From contig SKNK01000437.1 of NCBI GenBank assembly GCA_007120565.1, forward strand, positions 1-9,613: a DNA stretch of 9,613 bases. Direction: 5' to 3'. Each line of letters starts with the position of its first letter. Within the stretch, counting starts at the first letter, position 1. The position numbers were made by a program, and so were the translations under genes. The DNA is from Nitriliruptoraceae bacterium. Its GTDB lineage: Bacteria; Actinomycetota; Nitriliruptoria; Nitriliruptorales; Nitriliruptoraceae. Under the pieces are notes generated by a model. It searched no databases. It was not told where the DNA came from and worked only from the letters and a program-made list of their open reading frames with translations. Positions 1 through 6,796 of this stretch are shown piece by piece.

Positions 1-384
1 CTGCCCGACGTTGCGGGGCTCGCCGACGATCCAAGGTGTCGCCTCGTGCTGAGCGACTTCTTCGCGTCGGCGCGGAGCGAGGTCGGCTTCGATCCTGACG
101 ATCCGGGACGTCGGTTCGATGCGATCCTGGTGGACATCGACCACACCCCGAGCCACGTGCTCGACCCGAGCCACGTGGACCTCTACACCCCTGACGGGCT
201 CCGGCGTATGACCGCACACCTGCGTGACGGGGGCGTCTTCGCGCTCTGGTCGGACGATCCGCCCGATGAACACTTCCTCGACGTGTTGCGTCAGGTCTTC
301 GACCAAGCGCGGGGCGAGGTGGTGGAGTTCCCCAACTTCTACACGGGTGGGGAGTCGGCGAACACGGTCTACGTGTCACGGTGA
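1..384 (+). CDS. Spermidine synthase-like protein, C-terminal part (5' end outside window)
   Basis: The reading frame is open from the first base, so this is the last 127 residues of a longer gene; the GTG at 46 is internal, not a start. The visible part looks like the C-terminal half of the Rossmann-fold aminopropyltransferase/methyltransferase family (spermidine synthase type). It has a DAILVDIDHTPSH strand-and-loop, the LYTPDGLRR segment, a LRDGGVFALWSDD strand where the family has its conserved LxxGG turn, and a terminal NTVYVSR strand. Members bind decarboxylated or ordinary S-adenosylmethionine in the cytoplasm. The N-terminal SAM-binding glycine motif is not in the window, so a true polyamine activity cannot be confirmed and a generic SAM-dependent methyltransferase is possible. 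A zinc-ribbon gene follows 40 bases downstream on the same strand. Confidence 0.8.
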   Translation: MPDVAGLADDPRCRLVLSDFFASARSEVGFDPDDPGRRFDAILVDIDHTPSHVLDPSHVDLYTPDGLRRMTAHLRDGGVFALWSDDPPDEHFLDVLRQVFDQARGEVVEFPNFYTGGESANTVYVSR

Positions 385-424
385 TCCCTCCCGCCCATCC
401 CTGAGCACCCCACGGAGCTGCATC

Positions 425-769
425 GTGCCCATCGTCATCTGCCCGACCTGCGGTGAGGACGAGGACCTCAGCGGCTCCCGCCGCGATGACGCGATCCTGC
501 TCACCTGCGGGAGTTGTGGGCACGAGTGGGACCGGGACACCCGGCTGGTCTGTCGGCTGTGCGGCTCGGAGGACATCGAAGGTGTCCCGACCTCGACCCT
601 CGAGGAGGCCGGACGCGCTGGAGTGCGCACCCCGTCGGGGATCCGCCTCGTGTACTACTGCTGGAAGTGTCGAGGCAACGACGTGACCTCCACGGCCCCG
701 CAGGTTGGCCCGAACCCGCCGCCCGGACGAAGCCAGGACCTTCGGGCGTTCCGGGGACGCTCGAGCTGA
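425..769 (+). CDS. Small double zinc-ribbon protein, function unknown
   Basis: A 114-residue protein. The GTG start at 425 is preferred because GGAG lies at 414-417, 7 bases upstream; the frame is open further upstream to 224, but that part overlaps the preceding gene and is low-complexity Arg/Ser sequence. Eight cysteines form four CxxC knuckles at residues 6/9, 28/31, 43/46 and 79/82, spaced like two consecutive four-cysteine zinc ribbons. The first ribbon (CPTC...CGSCGHEW) resembles those of transcription factor S and RNA polymerase subunits. The second (CRLC...CWKC) is joined by a loop containing TPSGIR. The Pro/Arg-rich tail after residue 88 looks disordered. Zinc binding is a strong inference; a nucleic-acid or protein-binding role is only a guess. 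It may be co-transcribed with the upstream spermidine-synthase-like gene. Confidence 0.75.
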   Translation: MPIVICPTCGEDEDLSGSRRDDAILLTCGSCGHEWDRDTRLVCRLCGSEDIEGVPTSTLEEAGRAGVRTPSGIRLVYYCWKCRGNDVTSTAPQVGPNPPPGRSQDLRAFRGRSS

Positions 770-803
770 CCGCAGCCCCTATCCGGCCCGCTGGGATGCC
801 CTC

Positions 804-818
804 GTGCGTTCGACGCAC
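804..818 (+). terminator. Short hairpin after the zinc-ribbon gene, possible terminator
   Basis: GTGCGT and ACGCAC form six-base arms around a TCG loop, starting 34 bases after the stop codon at 767-769. There is no U tract, which is common for terminators in high-GC actinomycetes. It could equally be a small protein-binding palindrome. Confidence 0.35.
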
Positions 819-868
819 AGATCGGTGGGTCGCGCAACGCTGGTAGGTCGGACGACGACGGACCGAGG

Positions 869-903
869 GAGTCGGCTGGCGGTTACGGGGGGCCAGCCAA
901 CTC
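869..903 (+). other. Strong stem-loop upstream of the 85-residue gene
   Basis: Bases 869-880 (GAGTcGGCTGGC) pair with 892-903 (GCCAGCCaACTC). This gives a 12-position stem with one C-A mismatch around an 11-base loop. CCGAG at 863-867 could instead pair with CTCGG at 901-905, so two mutually exclusive folds are possible. It lies about 120 bases before the ATG at 1027. It may be a terminator of the upstream transcript, a structured leader, or a small RNA; no known riboswitch class was recognised. Confidence 0.45.
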
Positions 904-1026
904 GGCAACCCCTTCTGCCGCGACCGCATCCATCCCTGCTTGGTCACCGCCCTTTCGGCGGGGTGGTCGGGGTCATCTCGTCGTCCGGTGCACGCCATCG
1001 TATGGATGCCACTGAGGAGGGATCGC

Positions 1027-1284
1027 ATGGCGACCAAGGACCACGGCAGTTCGATCAAGGACGACCGCCAGTACGAGCGGCTGCGTGAGCAGGGCGAGTC
1101 CAAGGAGAAGGCCGCGCGGATCGCCAACACCTCTCGCACGACGGCGGGCAAGCGAGGCGGCAACTCGCCGCCTTACGAGGACTGGACCAAGGACGACCTG
1201 CTGGACCGCGCCAAGGAGATCGGGATCGAGGGTCGATCCACGATGGACAAGGACGAGCTGATCGAGGCGCTGCGCAACCACTAG
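1027..1284 (+). CDS. Small Rho_N/SAP-like protein (DUF7218-type)
   Basis: An 85-residue, highly charged cytoplasmic protein. ATG at 1027 is chosen because GAGGAGG at 1014-1020 sits 6 bases upstream; the frame is open back to 940 but without family-like sequence. The N-terminal half (DHGSSIKDDRQYERLREQG, then SKEKAARIANT and AGKRGG) matches a family common in actinobacteria and usually called DUF7218 or Rho-termination-factor-like, recognised here from memory. The C-terminal half, about residues 50-85 (YEDWTKDDLLDRAKEIGIEG, then MDKDELIEALRNH), is a helix-extended-loop-helix of the SAP/Rho N-terminal kind, often nucleic-acid binding. It is not Rho itself, since no ATPase is present. A role in DNA or RNA binding or stress is inference. 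Its stop is only 6 bases from the stop of the convergent regulator gene. Confidence 0.85.
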   Translation: MATKDHGSSIKDDRQYERLREQGESKEKAARIANTSRTTAGKRGGNSPPYEDWTKDDLLDRAKEIGIEGRSTMDKDELIEALRNH

Positions 1285-1290
1285 ACCGGC

Positions 1291-2829
1291 TCAGCGGACC
1301 AAGCCGTGCTCCATGGCGAACAGGGCCGCCGCCGCACGGGTGGAACCGCCGATCTTGCCGTAGATGTTCTGGACGTGATGTTCCGCGGTGCGGCGGGAGA
1401 TCCTGAGCCGTTCAGCTACCTCGCGGTTGCTGGCACCGCCGGCGACCAGCCGGAGGACCTCCACCTCGCGGTCGGTCAGGTCCGCCGGCCACGCCCCCCG
1501 TCGTCGCGCGACGTGATGGCCCGCCGCTTCCGTGACCGCTCGGACGCACTCGATGTCGAAGGCGCCGGCCGCGGCCTCTGCCTCGATGGTGGCGGCCGCC
1601 TCGTCACCGGACATGGCGGGTCGGTGCGGCCTCGCCTGCGTCATCGCCTGGAAGGCGTCGGCGGTCGCCAACAGCCGGGCCTCGGCGGGAAGCGCCGCGC
1701 CACTGAGGCCGTGGTGGTAGCCCGAGCCGTCCTGCCGCTCGTGGTGCATGCCGGCGATCGGTGCGAGCTCCGCCAGTGCCGACGAACGCTCCAGGATGCG
1801 TTGGGTGTGGTACGGGTGGAGGCGCACCTGCTCCCACTCCATCGCCGTCAACGGACCCTCCTTCGACCAGATGCCGCCGGAGACGGCGACGCGTCCGAGG
1901 TCGTGCAGCAGCCCCGCCCTGCGGAGGGTCGTGACCCGGTCGGGGGCGAACCCAAGAGCCGTCGCGGCCTGCGCGGCGAGATTGGCCACGTCGGTGGAGT
2001 GACCGAGGGTGAACGCCGACTTCAGGTCGACCATGTCGGCGAACACCCTGGCGACGTCGTCGATCTGCGATGCGGGCAGCAGCTTCCCCGGGGTCGGTTC
2101 AGCGTCCAGGACCTCCTGCCACACGTCGCAGGTCGCCATCCTCCGGAGGAGGTCGGGGCCGACCTGGAGGAACGTGGCCGCGATGGCTGGGTCGAACCAG
2201 TGTCCCGAACGACCGCGCACGATCTCGATGGCCGCCTCGGGCCCACCGAGTCTGTCGAACACGATCGCCTGGGTCGCCAGGAGCGAGAACCGTGCAGGCA
2301 CGGCGATGTCCTCCTCCGTGCGCCCGTGCGCTCCGGTGCTCCCGTCCCATACCTCGGTGCTGTCCCCGACCGCGGCACGCACCTGCTCGCTGAGATGCAA
2401 CCGTTCCGCCATCCGCGCGCCGACCTCGCACACCGATCGCAAGATCGTCGCGTCGGCACGCTTGCCGCCGACCACCGCCCGCGCGAGGTGGCGGAGACGA
2501 CCGTGTTCAGCGCCCTTCCCCGCCAGGGCGAGCACGGCGAGGGTCTCCCTCAGGCTCGCGTTGTCTGCATGCTCGGCGGCAGCGATGACGCCGAGGTCGT
2601 CGCCGAACAGGTAGCTGATCTCGTGGGTCGGACCGGTGCAGCCGAGGTGGTGGAGCAGCGAGGTGTAGTAGACGTCCCGTACCTGCGGCTCGGTCAAGCC
2701 ACAGGTGCGCGCCAGCTCCGTGGCGAGCAGGCACGAACGGATCGCCTTCTCCGGCTCCTGCCCCGTTCCCAGGTCGGTTGCCACGGAGAGGGCAGCGAGC
2801 AGGTCGGCCAAGCGCAGATCATCGCCCAT
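1291..2829 (-). CDS. Tandem HD-GYP domain regulator with C-terminal LuxR-type helix-turn-helix
   Basis: A 512-residue cytoplasmic protein with no membrane segment. The second HD-GYP unit (about 265-440) keeps every expected metal ligand: H277, H309-D310 (LLHDLG), H338, H362-H363 in HHERQDGSGY, and D391. The GYP signature reads GYH. The first unit (about 10-230) is a decayed copy: LLHHLG at 58-63 replaces HDxG, the HHE motif is gone, but WDG at 161-163 and FDP at 212-214 remain. Residues 451-512 form a LuxR/NarL helix-turn-helix (LTDREVEVLRLVAGGASNRE, then RTAEHHVQNIYGKI). HD-GYP proteins hydrolyse cyclic di-GMP or related nucleotides, so this may couple nucleotide or ligand sensing to promoter binding; the substrate is unknown. 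No phosphoreceiver domain is present. Start at 2829 is preferred for its ribosome site and family-like MGDDLRLADLL; ATG at 2859 would add ten residues. It is divergent from the exporter. Confidence 0.88.
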   Translation of the reverse strand: MGDDLRLADLLAALSVATDLGTGQEPEKAIRSCLLATELARTCGLTEPQVRDVYYTSLLHHLGCTGPTHEISYLFGDDLGVIAAAEHADNASLRETLAVLALAGKGAEHGRLRHLARAVVGGKRADATILRSVCEVGARMAERLHLSEQVRAAVGDSTEVWDGSTGAHGRTEEDIAVPARFSLLATQAIVFDRLGGPEAAIEIVRGRSGHWFDPAIAATFLQVGPDLLRRMATCDVWQEVLDAEPTPGKLLPASQIDDVARVFADMVDLKSAFTLGHSTDVANLAAQAATALGFAPDRVTTLRRAGLLHDLGRVAVSGGIWSKEGPLTAMEWEQVRLHPYHTQRILERSSALAELAPIAGMHHERQDGSGYHHGLSGAALPAEARLLATADAFQAMTQARPHRPAMSGDEAAATIEAEAAAGAFDIECVRAVTEAAGHHVARRRGAWPADLTDREVEVLRLVAGGASNREVAERLRISRRTAEHHVQNIYGKIGGSTRAAAALFAMEHGLVR

Positions 2830-2836
2830 GGGTGCT

Positions 2837-2841
2837 ACCTC
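2837..2841 (-). promoter_or_regulatory. Ribosome binding site deciding the HD-GYP/LuxR start
   Basis: On the minus strand GAGGT lies 7 bases before the ATG at 2829. The alternative ATG at 2859 is preceded by a pyrimidine-rich CCATCCCTCC stretch with no Shine-Dalgarno match, so the downstream start is favoured unless the message is leaderless. Confidence 0.6.
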
Positions 2842-2879
2842 GGTGCTGCTGACCACCATGGCACGGTTGTGGAGGGATG

Positions 2880-2891
2880 GGTAGGTCTACC
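2880..2891. promoter_or_regulatory. Inverted repeat in divergent promoter region, candidate operator
   Basis: GGTAG and CTACC arms are separated by two bases. It lies between the divergent regulator and exporter genes, 51 bases outside the preferred regulator start and 57 bases before the exporter ATG. The size suits a dimeric LuxR/NarL-type helix-turn-helix. Binding is inferred from position and symmetry only. Confidence 0.35.
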
Positions 2892-2911
2892 GATGCGTGC
2901 GGTCACCCTTC

Positions 2912-2934
2912 GGTCGAGGCTCGGGACATCGACC
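2912..2934. promoter_or_regulatory. Inverted repeat next to exporter ribosome site
   Basis: GGTCGA at 2912-2917 and TCGACC at 2929-2934 are perfect six-base arms separated by 11 bases. The right arm abuts the AGGAGG at 2935-2940. It could be an operator, or in RNA a hairpin affecting ribosome access to the exporter gene. Confidence 0.35.
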
Positions 2935-2940
2935 AGGAGG
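2935..2940 (+). promoter_or_regulatory. Ribosome binding site of the MFS exporter
   Basis: A full AGGAGG lies 7 bases before ATG at 2948. This fixes the start there rather than at the GTG at 2897, which has no comparable site. Confidence 0.75.
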
Positions 2941-2947
2941 CACCACC

Positions 2948-4189
2948 ATGCGGACCTTGACCCGGCGGACGTGGACCAGGAGCGCAACGGCCACGACCGT
3001 GCGACCACCGAAGCTGTTCACCCCGGCCTTCGCTGCCCTGACGCTGGCCTCACTCGCCTACTTCACCGCCGTGGGGATGCTCATCCCCGCCCTGCCCCGC
3101 TACGTCGAGGGGGTGCTCGGCGGAGGCAACGTTGCCGTCGGCATCGTCTTCGGCAGCTTCAGTGTCTCGGCCGTGCTGCTCCGTCCGATGGCGGGCATCT
3201 TCGGCGATCAGCGTGGGCGTCGTCCCTTGATGCTCTGCGGCGCGGCGGTCGCCGCCGGCTCGATCCTGCTGTACGGCGCGGCACCGACGTGGACCGTCCT
3301 GGCGATCATCAGGCTGGTGAGCGGCGCCGGCGAAGCCCTGTTCTTCGTGGGGATGGCCACGACCTTCACCGACCTGGCCCCGCCGGAGCGCCGAGGCGAG
3401 GCGATGAGCCTCGCGTCGTTGGCGCTGTACCTCGGCATCGGGATCGGGCCGGTCATCGCCGAGGTGACCATGGCCGTGGCCGGGTTCGGCACGGTCTGGG
3501 CGCTGTCGGCCGCCATCACGTTGCTCACCGTCGGGCTCGTGTTGCGGGTCCCGGAGACCCGCGTCGCGCCGGACGGCACCGGAGCGTCGGGCACGCTGGC
3601 CCGTCGGCGGTGGGTGCACCCGGCGGGGCTGCTCCCGGGGCTCGTGCTCTTCGCAAGCATCGTGGGGATGGCGGGGTTCCTCGCGTTCGTCCCCCTCCAC
3701 GTCCTGGACATCGGGATGGGTGGCTCAGGGGTCGTCCTGGCGGTCTTCGCCAGCGTGGTGGTGGCGATCCGAAGCATCGGTGCTCGGCTCCCGGACGTCC
3801 TCGGACCCGGTCGCGCGATCAGGATCGCGCTGATCCTGTCTGCAACGGGACTCACAGTGATCGCCACGTGGCAGGCGCCGAGCGGGTTGGTGCTCGGCGC
3901 GGTCGTGCTGGGGGTGGGCATCGCGCTGCTCACCCCGTCGGTGTTCGCGATGGCCGTCGCTGATGTTCCGGCCAGCGAACGCAGCCAGGTCATGGCCACC
4001 ACCTCGGCGTTCATCGACGTCGCGTTCGGCGCCGGGCCGCTGGTGATGGGCGTCATCGCTGCGGCCTATGGGCGACCGACCGTGTTCATCGCCGGCGCGG
4101 TCATCGCCTGCGGCGGGTGGCTCCTCATGACCGCACGCCACGTTGGGCGCACCCCGGCCGTTGCCGTCTCGCCGGCGGAAGCCACGTGA
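2948..4189 (+). CDS. Major facilitator superfamily transporter, DHA1-like drug/metabolite exporter
   Basis: A 413-residue integral membrane protein of the usual 12-helix MFS length. The first helix spans about residues 27-48 after a short basic N-terminus. Motif A is clear in the loop between helices 2 and 3: GIFGDQRGRRP at 83-93. A degenerate second copy (GARLPDVLGPGR, 278-289) marks the second six-helix half. GIGIGPVIAE at 163-172 resembles antiporter motif C of helix 5, which favours proton-coupled export over uptake. The polar loop around 200-225 is the usual central cytoplasmic loop. The substrate cannot be told from sequence; no metal-binding His or Cys cluster is seen, so a copper role is not supported. 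It is divergent from the HD-GYP/LuxR regulator, which may control it, and convergent with copA. Confidence 0.88.
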   Translation: MRTLTRRTWTRSATATTVRPPKLFTPAFAALTLASLAYFTAVGMLIPALPRYVEGVLGGGNVAVGIVFGSFSVSAVLLRPMAGIFGDQRGRRPLMLCGAAVAAGSILLYGAAPTWTVLAIIRLVSGAGEALFFVGMATTFTDLAPPERRGEAMSLASLALYLGIGIGPVIAEVTMAVAGFGTVWALSAAITLLTVGLVLRVPETRVAPDGTGASGTLARRRWVHPAGLLPGLVLFASIVGMAGFLAFVPLHVLDIGMGGSGVVLAVFASVVVAIRSIGARLPDVLGPGRAIRIALILSATGLTVIATWQAPSGLVLGAVVLGVGIALLTPSVFAMAVADVPASERSQVMATTSAFIDVAFGAGPLVMGVIAAAYGRPTVFIAGAVIACGGWLLMTARHVGRTPAVAVSPAEAT

Positions 4190-4196
4190 CCTCGAG

Positions 4197-4233
4197 GGCT
4201 GGCCGGGGACGATCTGACGTCTCCCGGCCAGCC
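4197..4233. terminator. Bidirectional hairpin terminator between MFS gene and copA
   Basis: Bases 4197-4211 pair with 4218-4233 through a GGCTGGCCGGG/CCCGGCCAGCC core plus GACG/CGTC, with one bulged base and a six-base loop. It starts 7 bases after the MFS stop and ends 28 bases before the copA stop at 4262-4264. There is no strong U tract, but the position between two convergent genes makes termination on both strands the natural reading. Confidence 0.75.
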
Positions 4234-4261
4234 AGTACCGGTCGGGTGCCGTCCCTCGCGG

Positions 4262-6772
4262 TCAGCGGCCGAAGCGGCGTAGGCGTAGGGAGTTGGTCAC
4301 GACGCTGACGCTGGAGAACGCCATCGCGGCGCCCGCGACCATGGGGTTGAGCAGGCCGAAGGCCGCGATGGGGATGGCTGAGGTGTTGTAGGCGAAGGCC
4401 CAGAACAGGTTCTGACGGATCGTGCGGTGGGTCCGGCGCGACAACGCGATGGCGGTGGCAACACCCGCGAGTTCGCCACGCATCAGGGTGAGGTCGCTGG
4501 ACTCGATGGCGACGTCGGTGCCGGTGCCGATGGCGATGCCGAGGTCGGCTTGGACCAGGGCGGGAGCGTCGTTGACGCCGTCCCCGACCATGGCGACGAC
4601 CTTGCCTTCGGCCTGCAGCCGCTCGACCTCGGCCTGCTTGTCCTGGGGGAGGACCTCGGCCATGACCCGGTCGATCCCGACCTGGTCGGCGATGGCCTGA
4701 GCGGTGCGAGCGTTGTCGCCGGTGATCATCGCGACCTCGAGTCCGAGGTCGTGGAGCTTCGCGACCGCGTCGGCGGCACCCTCCTTGAGGGTGTCTGCGA
4801 CGGCCAGTACACCCCGGACCTCGCCGTTCCAGCCGGCGAACACGGCGGTCTTGCCGTCGGATTCCAGGTCGCCGGCGGCGTCCTCGAGTCGCTCGGGGAT
4901 CACCATCCCGGCCTCGGCCATGAGCTTGCGACGGCCGACGACCACCTCGGTTCCTGCTCCGTCCCCACCCACCGGGCCCTCCACCTCGGCGCGGACGCCC
5001 TGCCCGGCGATCGCCTCGAACCCCTGTGTCCGCGGCAGCCTGGTGCCGAGTCGCTCCTCGGCGCCGCGAGCGAGAGCCTGGCCGATCGGGTGCTCCGAGT
5101 CAGCCTCCACCGCGCCAGCGAAGCGCAGCAGGTCGGTGGGGTCGTCGTCGGTGCCGACCACGTCGGTCAGCGCCATCTCACCCTTGGTCAGGGTTCCGGT
5201 CTTGTCGAAGACGATGGTGTGGATCTCGCGGGTGCGTTCGAGCACCTCCATCGACTTGATCAGGATGCCGAGCTGTGCGCCGCGGCCGGTGCCGGTCATG
5301 GTGGCCATCGGGGTCGCCAGGCCCAGCGCGCAGGGGCACGCGATGATCAGCACGGCGACCGCGGCCATCATGGCCTGGCCGACATCGCCGGCCACCAGAC
5401 TCCAGGTCGTGAACGTGACGATCGAGATGAGGATGACCACGGGGACGAAGATGCCCGACACCCGGTCGGCCAGGCGCTGCATCTGGGACTTGCCGGTCTG
5501 CGCGTCCTCGACCATGCGGACGATCTGCGCGAGCGCGGTGTCGGCGCCGATCGCGGTGGCCCGAACCGTGAGCACGCCCGAGGTGTTGATCGTCGCGCCG
5601 GCGACGGTCATCCCCGGGGTCTTGTCCACCGGGACCGACTCGCCGGTCAACATCGACTCATCGACCGCGGAGGATCCTTCGAGTACCTCGCCGTCGACCG
5701 GGACCTTCTCGCCGGGACGGATACGGATGCGGTCACCGACGACGACCTGTTCGACCGGGATCATCTGCTCGATCCCGTCGCGCTCGACGCGTGCCTCCTT
5801 GGCGCCGAGCTCCAACAGCGAGCGGATCGCACGGCCGGCGTTGCCCTTCGCGCGGGCTTCGAGGTAGCGACCGAGGACGATGAAGGCGATGATGACGACC
5901 TGTGCCTCGTAGTACAGGTCGTGGCCCCCAACCACGATCTGCCAGGTCGAGAACAGGTAGGCCGCCATCGTGCCCATGGCGATGAGCGTGTCCATGTTGG
6001 CGGTGAACCGGCGGGCACGCTTGGCGGCCTCGCGCAGGAACGGCCAGCCGATGTAGAACTGCACCGGCGTGGCCACGAGGAACTGCGCCATCCGGATGCC
6101 GGGCTCGGTCATCGCCCAGTCGTGGTAGAGCATCGTGGACAGCAGGAACAGGGCGGGCGCCGCGACGAGCAGGAGGCGGCGGGCCCACAGGCGCCGGTGG
6201 TGTTCCTCCTCACGGGTGGCACGTTCCGCCCGTTCCGCCGCGGTCGGGCCGGACGAGGAGGCGGCCGACGCTGCGCCCTCACCGTCGGACCTGTCGCCGC
6301 CGACCGCCCCCGGGGTGGACGACTCGACCGTGTAGCCCGCCCCTTCGATGGCGTGGGTCCACGCGGCGAGGTCGGCCGACGCTTCGGCGGTGACCGTGGC
6401 GATCCCGGTCGCGAAGTTGACCTGGGCGTCGACGACGTCCGGCTGCTTCTGCAGAGCACGCTGTACCCGGGCAGAGCATGAGCCGCAGGTCATCCCACCC
6501 ACCTGCAGGGTGTGCTGGGTGGGCTCAGGCTCCGCCACCTCGGGCTCAGGGACGAACAGTGTGTAGCCGGCCTTGTCGACCGCGGCACGCAACGCCTCCA
6601 GATCGACGTCGTCGTCGACCTGGATACGGGCGTTGCCGGTGGCGAAGTTGACCTCGGCGTCGGTCACGCCGGGCTGCTTGGACAGGGTCTTCTGGACCCG
6701 TGCAGAGCAGGAGCCGCAGGTCATCCCCTCGACGGGGAGGTCGAGGTGTCGGGCCGAGACGTCGGTGGCCAC
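4262..6772 (-). CDS. copA: Copper-exporting P1B-1 ATPase CopA with two heavy-metal-associated domains
   Basis: An 836-residue inner-membrane pump that exports Cu(I), and possibly Ag(I), using ATP. In order: two HMA domains with GMTCGSC motifs (Cys19/Cys22 and Cys96/Cys99), an Ala/Ser/Glu-rich linker (about 155-195), then the helical core. The actuator has TGES at 376-379, helix 6 has CPC at 479-481, phosphorylation is at D523 in DKTGT, the nucleotide domain has the SEHP pair at 561-562, and the hinge is GDGVND at 730-735. YN at 795-796 and the MAFSS motif at 817-821 in the last helices complete the Cu(I) P1B-1 signature. The GTG start at 6772 is chosen for AGGAG 6 bases upstream. An ATG at 6871 overlaps the cupredoxin stop and would add 33 low-complexity residues. 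It is the last gene of the copper operon. Confidence 0.95.
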   Translation of the reverse strand: MATDVSARHLDLPVEGMTCGSCSARVQKTLSKQPGVTDAEVNFATGNARIQVDDDVDLEALRAAVDKAGYTLFVPEPEVAEPEPTQHTLQVGGMTCGSCSARVQRALQKQPDVVDAQVNFATGIATVTAEASADLAAWTHAIEGAGYTVESSTPGAVGGDRSDGEGAASAASSSGPTAAERAERATREEEHHRRLWARRLLLVAAPALFLLSTMLYHDWAMTEPGIRMAQFLVATPVQFYIGWPFLREAAKRARRFTANMDTLIAMGTMAAYLFSTWQIVVGGHDLYYEAQVVIIAFIVLGRYLEARAKGNAGRAIRSLLELGAKEARVERDGIEQMIPVEQVVVGDRIRIRPGEKVPVDGEVLEGSSAVDESMLTGESVPVDKTPGMTVAGATINTSGVLTVRATAIGADTALAQIVRMVEDAQTGKSQMQRLADRVSGIFVPVVILISIVTFTTWSLVAGDVGQAMMAAVAVLIIACPCALGLATPMATMTGTGRGAQLGILIKSMEVLERTREIHTIVFDKTGTLTKGEMALTDVVGTDDDPTDLLRFAGAVEADSEHPIGQALARGAEERLGTRLPRTQGFEAIAGQGVRAEVEGPVGGDGAGTEVVVGRRKLMAEAGMVIPERLEDAAGDLESDGKTAVFAGWNGEVRGVLAVADTLKEGAADAVAKLHDLGLEVAMITGDNARTAQAIADQVGIDRVMAEVLPQDKQAEVERLQAEGKVVAMVGDGVNDAPALVQADLGIAIGTGTDVAIESSDLTLMRGELAGVATAIALSRRTHRTIRQNLFWAFAYNTSAIPIAAFGLLNPMVAGAAMAFSSVSVVTNSLRLRRFGR

Positions 6773-6778
6773 GGGGTT

Positions 6779-6783
6779 CTCCT
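6779..6783 (-). promoter_or_regulatory. Ribosome binding site favouring the GTG start of copA
   Basis: On the minus strand AGGAG lies 6 bases before GTG at 6772, and the protein then begins 16 residues before the first GMTCGSC motif, as is usual for CopA. The competing ATG at 6871 shares an ATGA overlap with the cupredoxin stop, so translational coupling from there is not excluded. Confidence 0.6.
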
Positions 6784-6796
6784 GATCGTTGGTTCC

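Larger units (their letters stand above)
770..1026. other. Non-coding stretch with several inverted repeats
   Basis: No convincing gene lies here; open frames on both strands are Arg/Pro-rich and lack ribosome sites. The stretch contains the hairpin at 804-818, a long stem at 869-903, and CCGCC/GGCGG arms at 947-951 and 957-961. It must hold the terminator of the upstream gene, the promoter of the 85-residue gene, or both. No clear -35/-10 pair could be fixed by eye. Confidence 0.5.

Noticed and set aside
869..903. SAM-type riboswitch suggested by the CTCGGCAACCCC stretch
   Set aside because: Only a short match; the surrounding helices and pseudoknot elements of known SAM classes cannot be found, and the downstream gene is not in sulfur metabolism.
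940..1026. Upstream extension of the 85-residue protein
   Set aside because: The sequence before 1027 is unlike the family, and GAGGAGG at 1014-1020 clearly serves ATG 1027.
501..1163. 220-codon - strand frame across the zinc-ribbon gene and the non-coding stretch
   Set aside because: Arg/Pro/Ser-rich, no family resemblance, and it overlaps two better supported genes on the other strand.
1306..3963. 885-codon open frame on the + strand
   Set aside because: It runs antisense through the HD-GYP/LuxR gene and out of frame through the exporter. The protein is Arg/Gly/His-rich low-complexity sequence without domains, as expected from high-GC codon bias.
2948..4189. MFS transporter as a copper transporter of the adjacent operon
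   Set aside because: It is convergent, not co-directional, separated by a strong hairpin, and has no His, Met or Cys metal-binding cluster.
4704..5867. 387-codon + strand frame opposite copA
   Set aside because: Ser/Thr/Pro/Arg-rich shadow of the same gene, with no domain.
4427..6481. 684-codon open frame on the + strand opposite copA
   Set aside because: It is a mirror of a well-supported ATPase gene, rich in Asp/Gly/Arg/His, with no recognisable motif or ribosome site.
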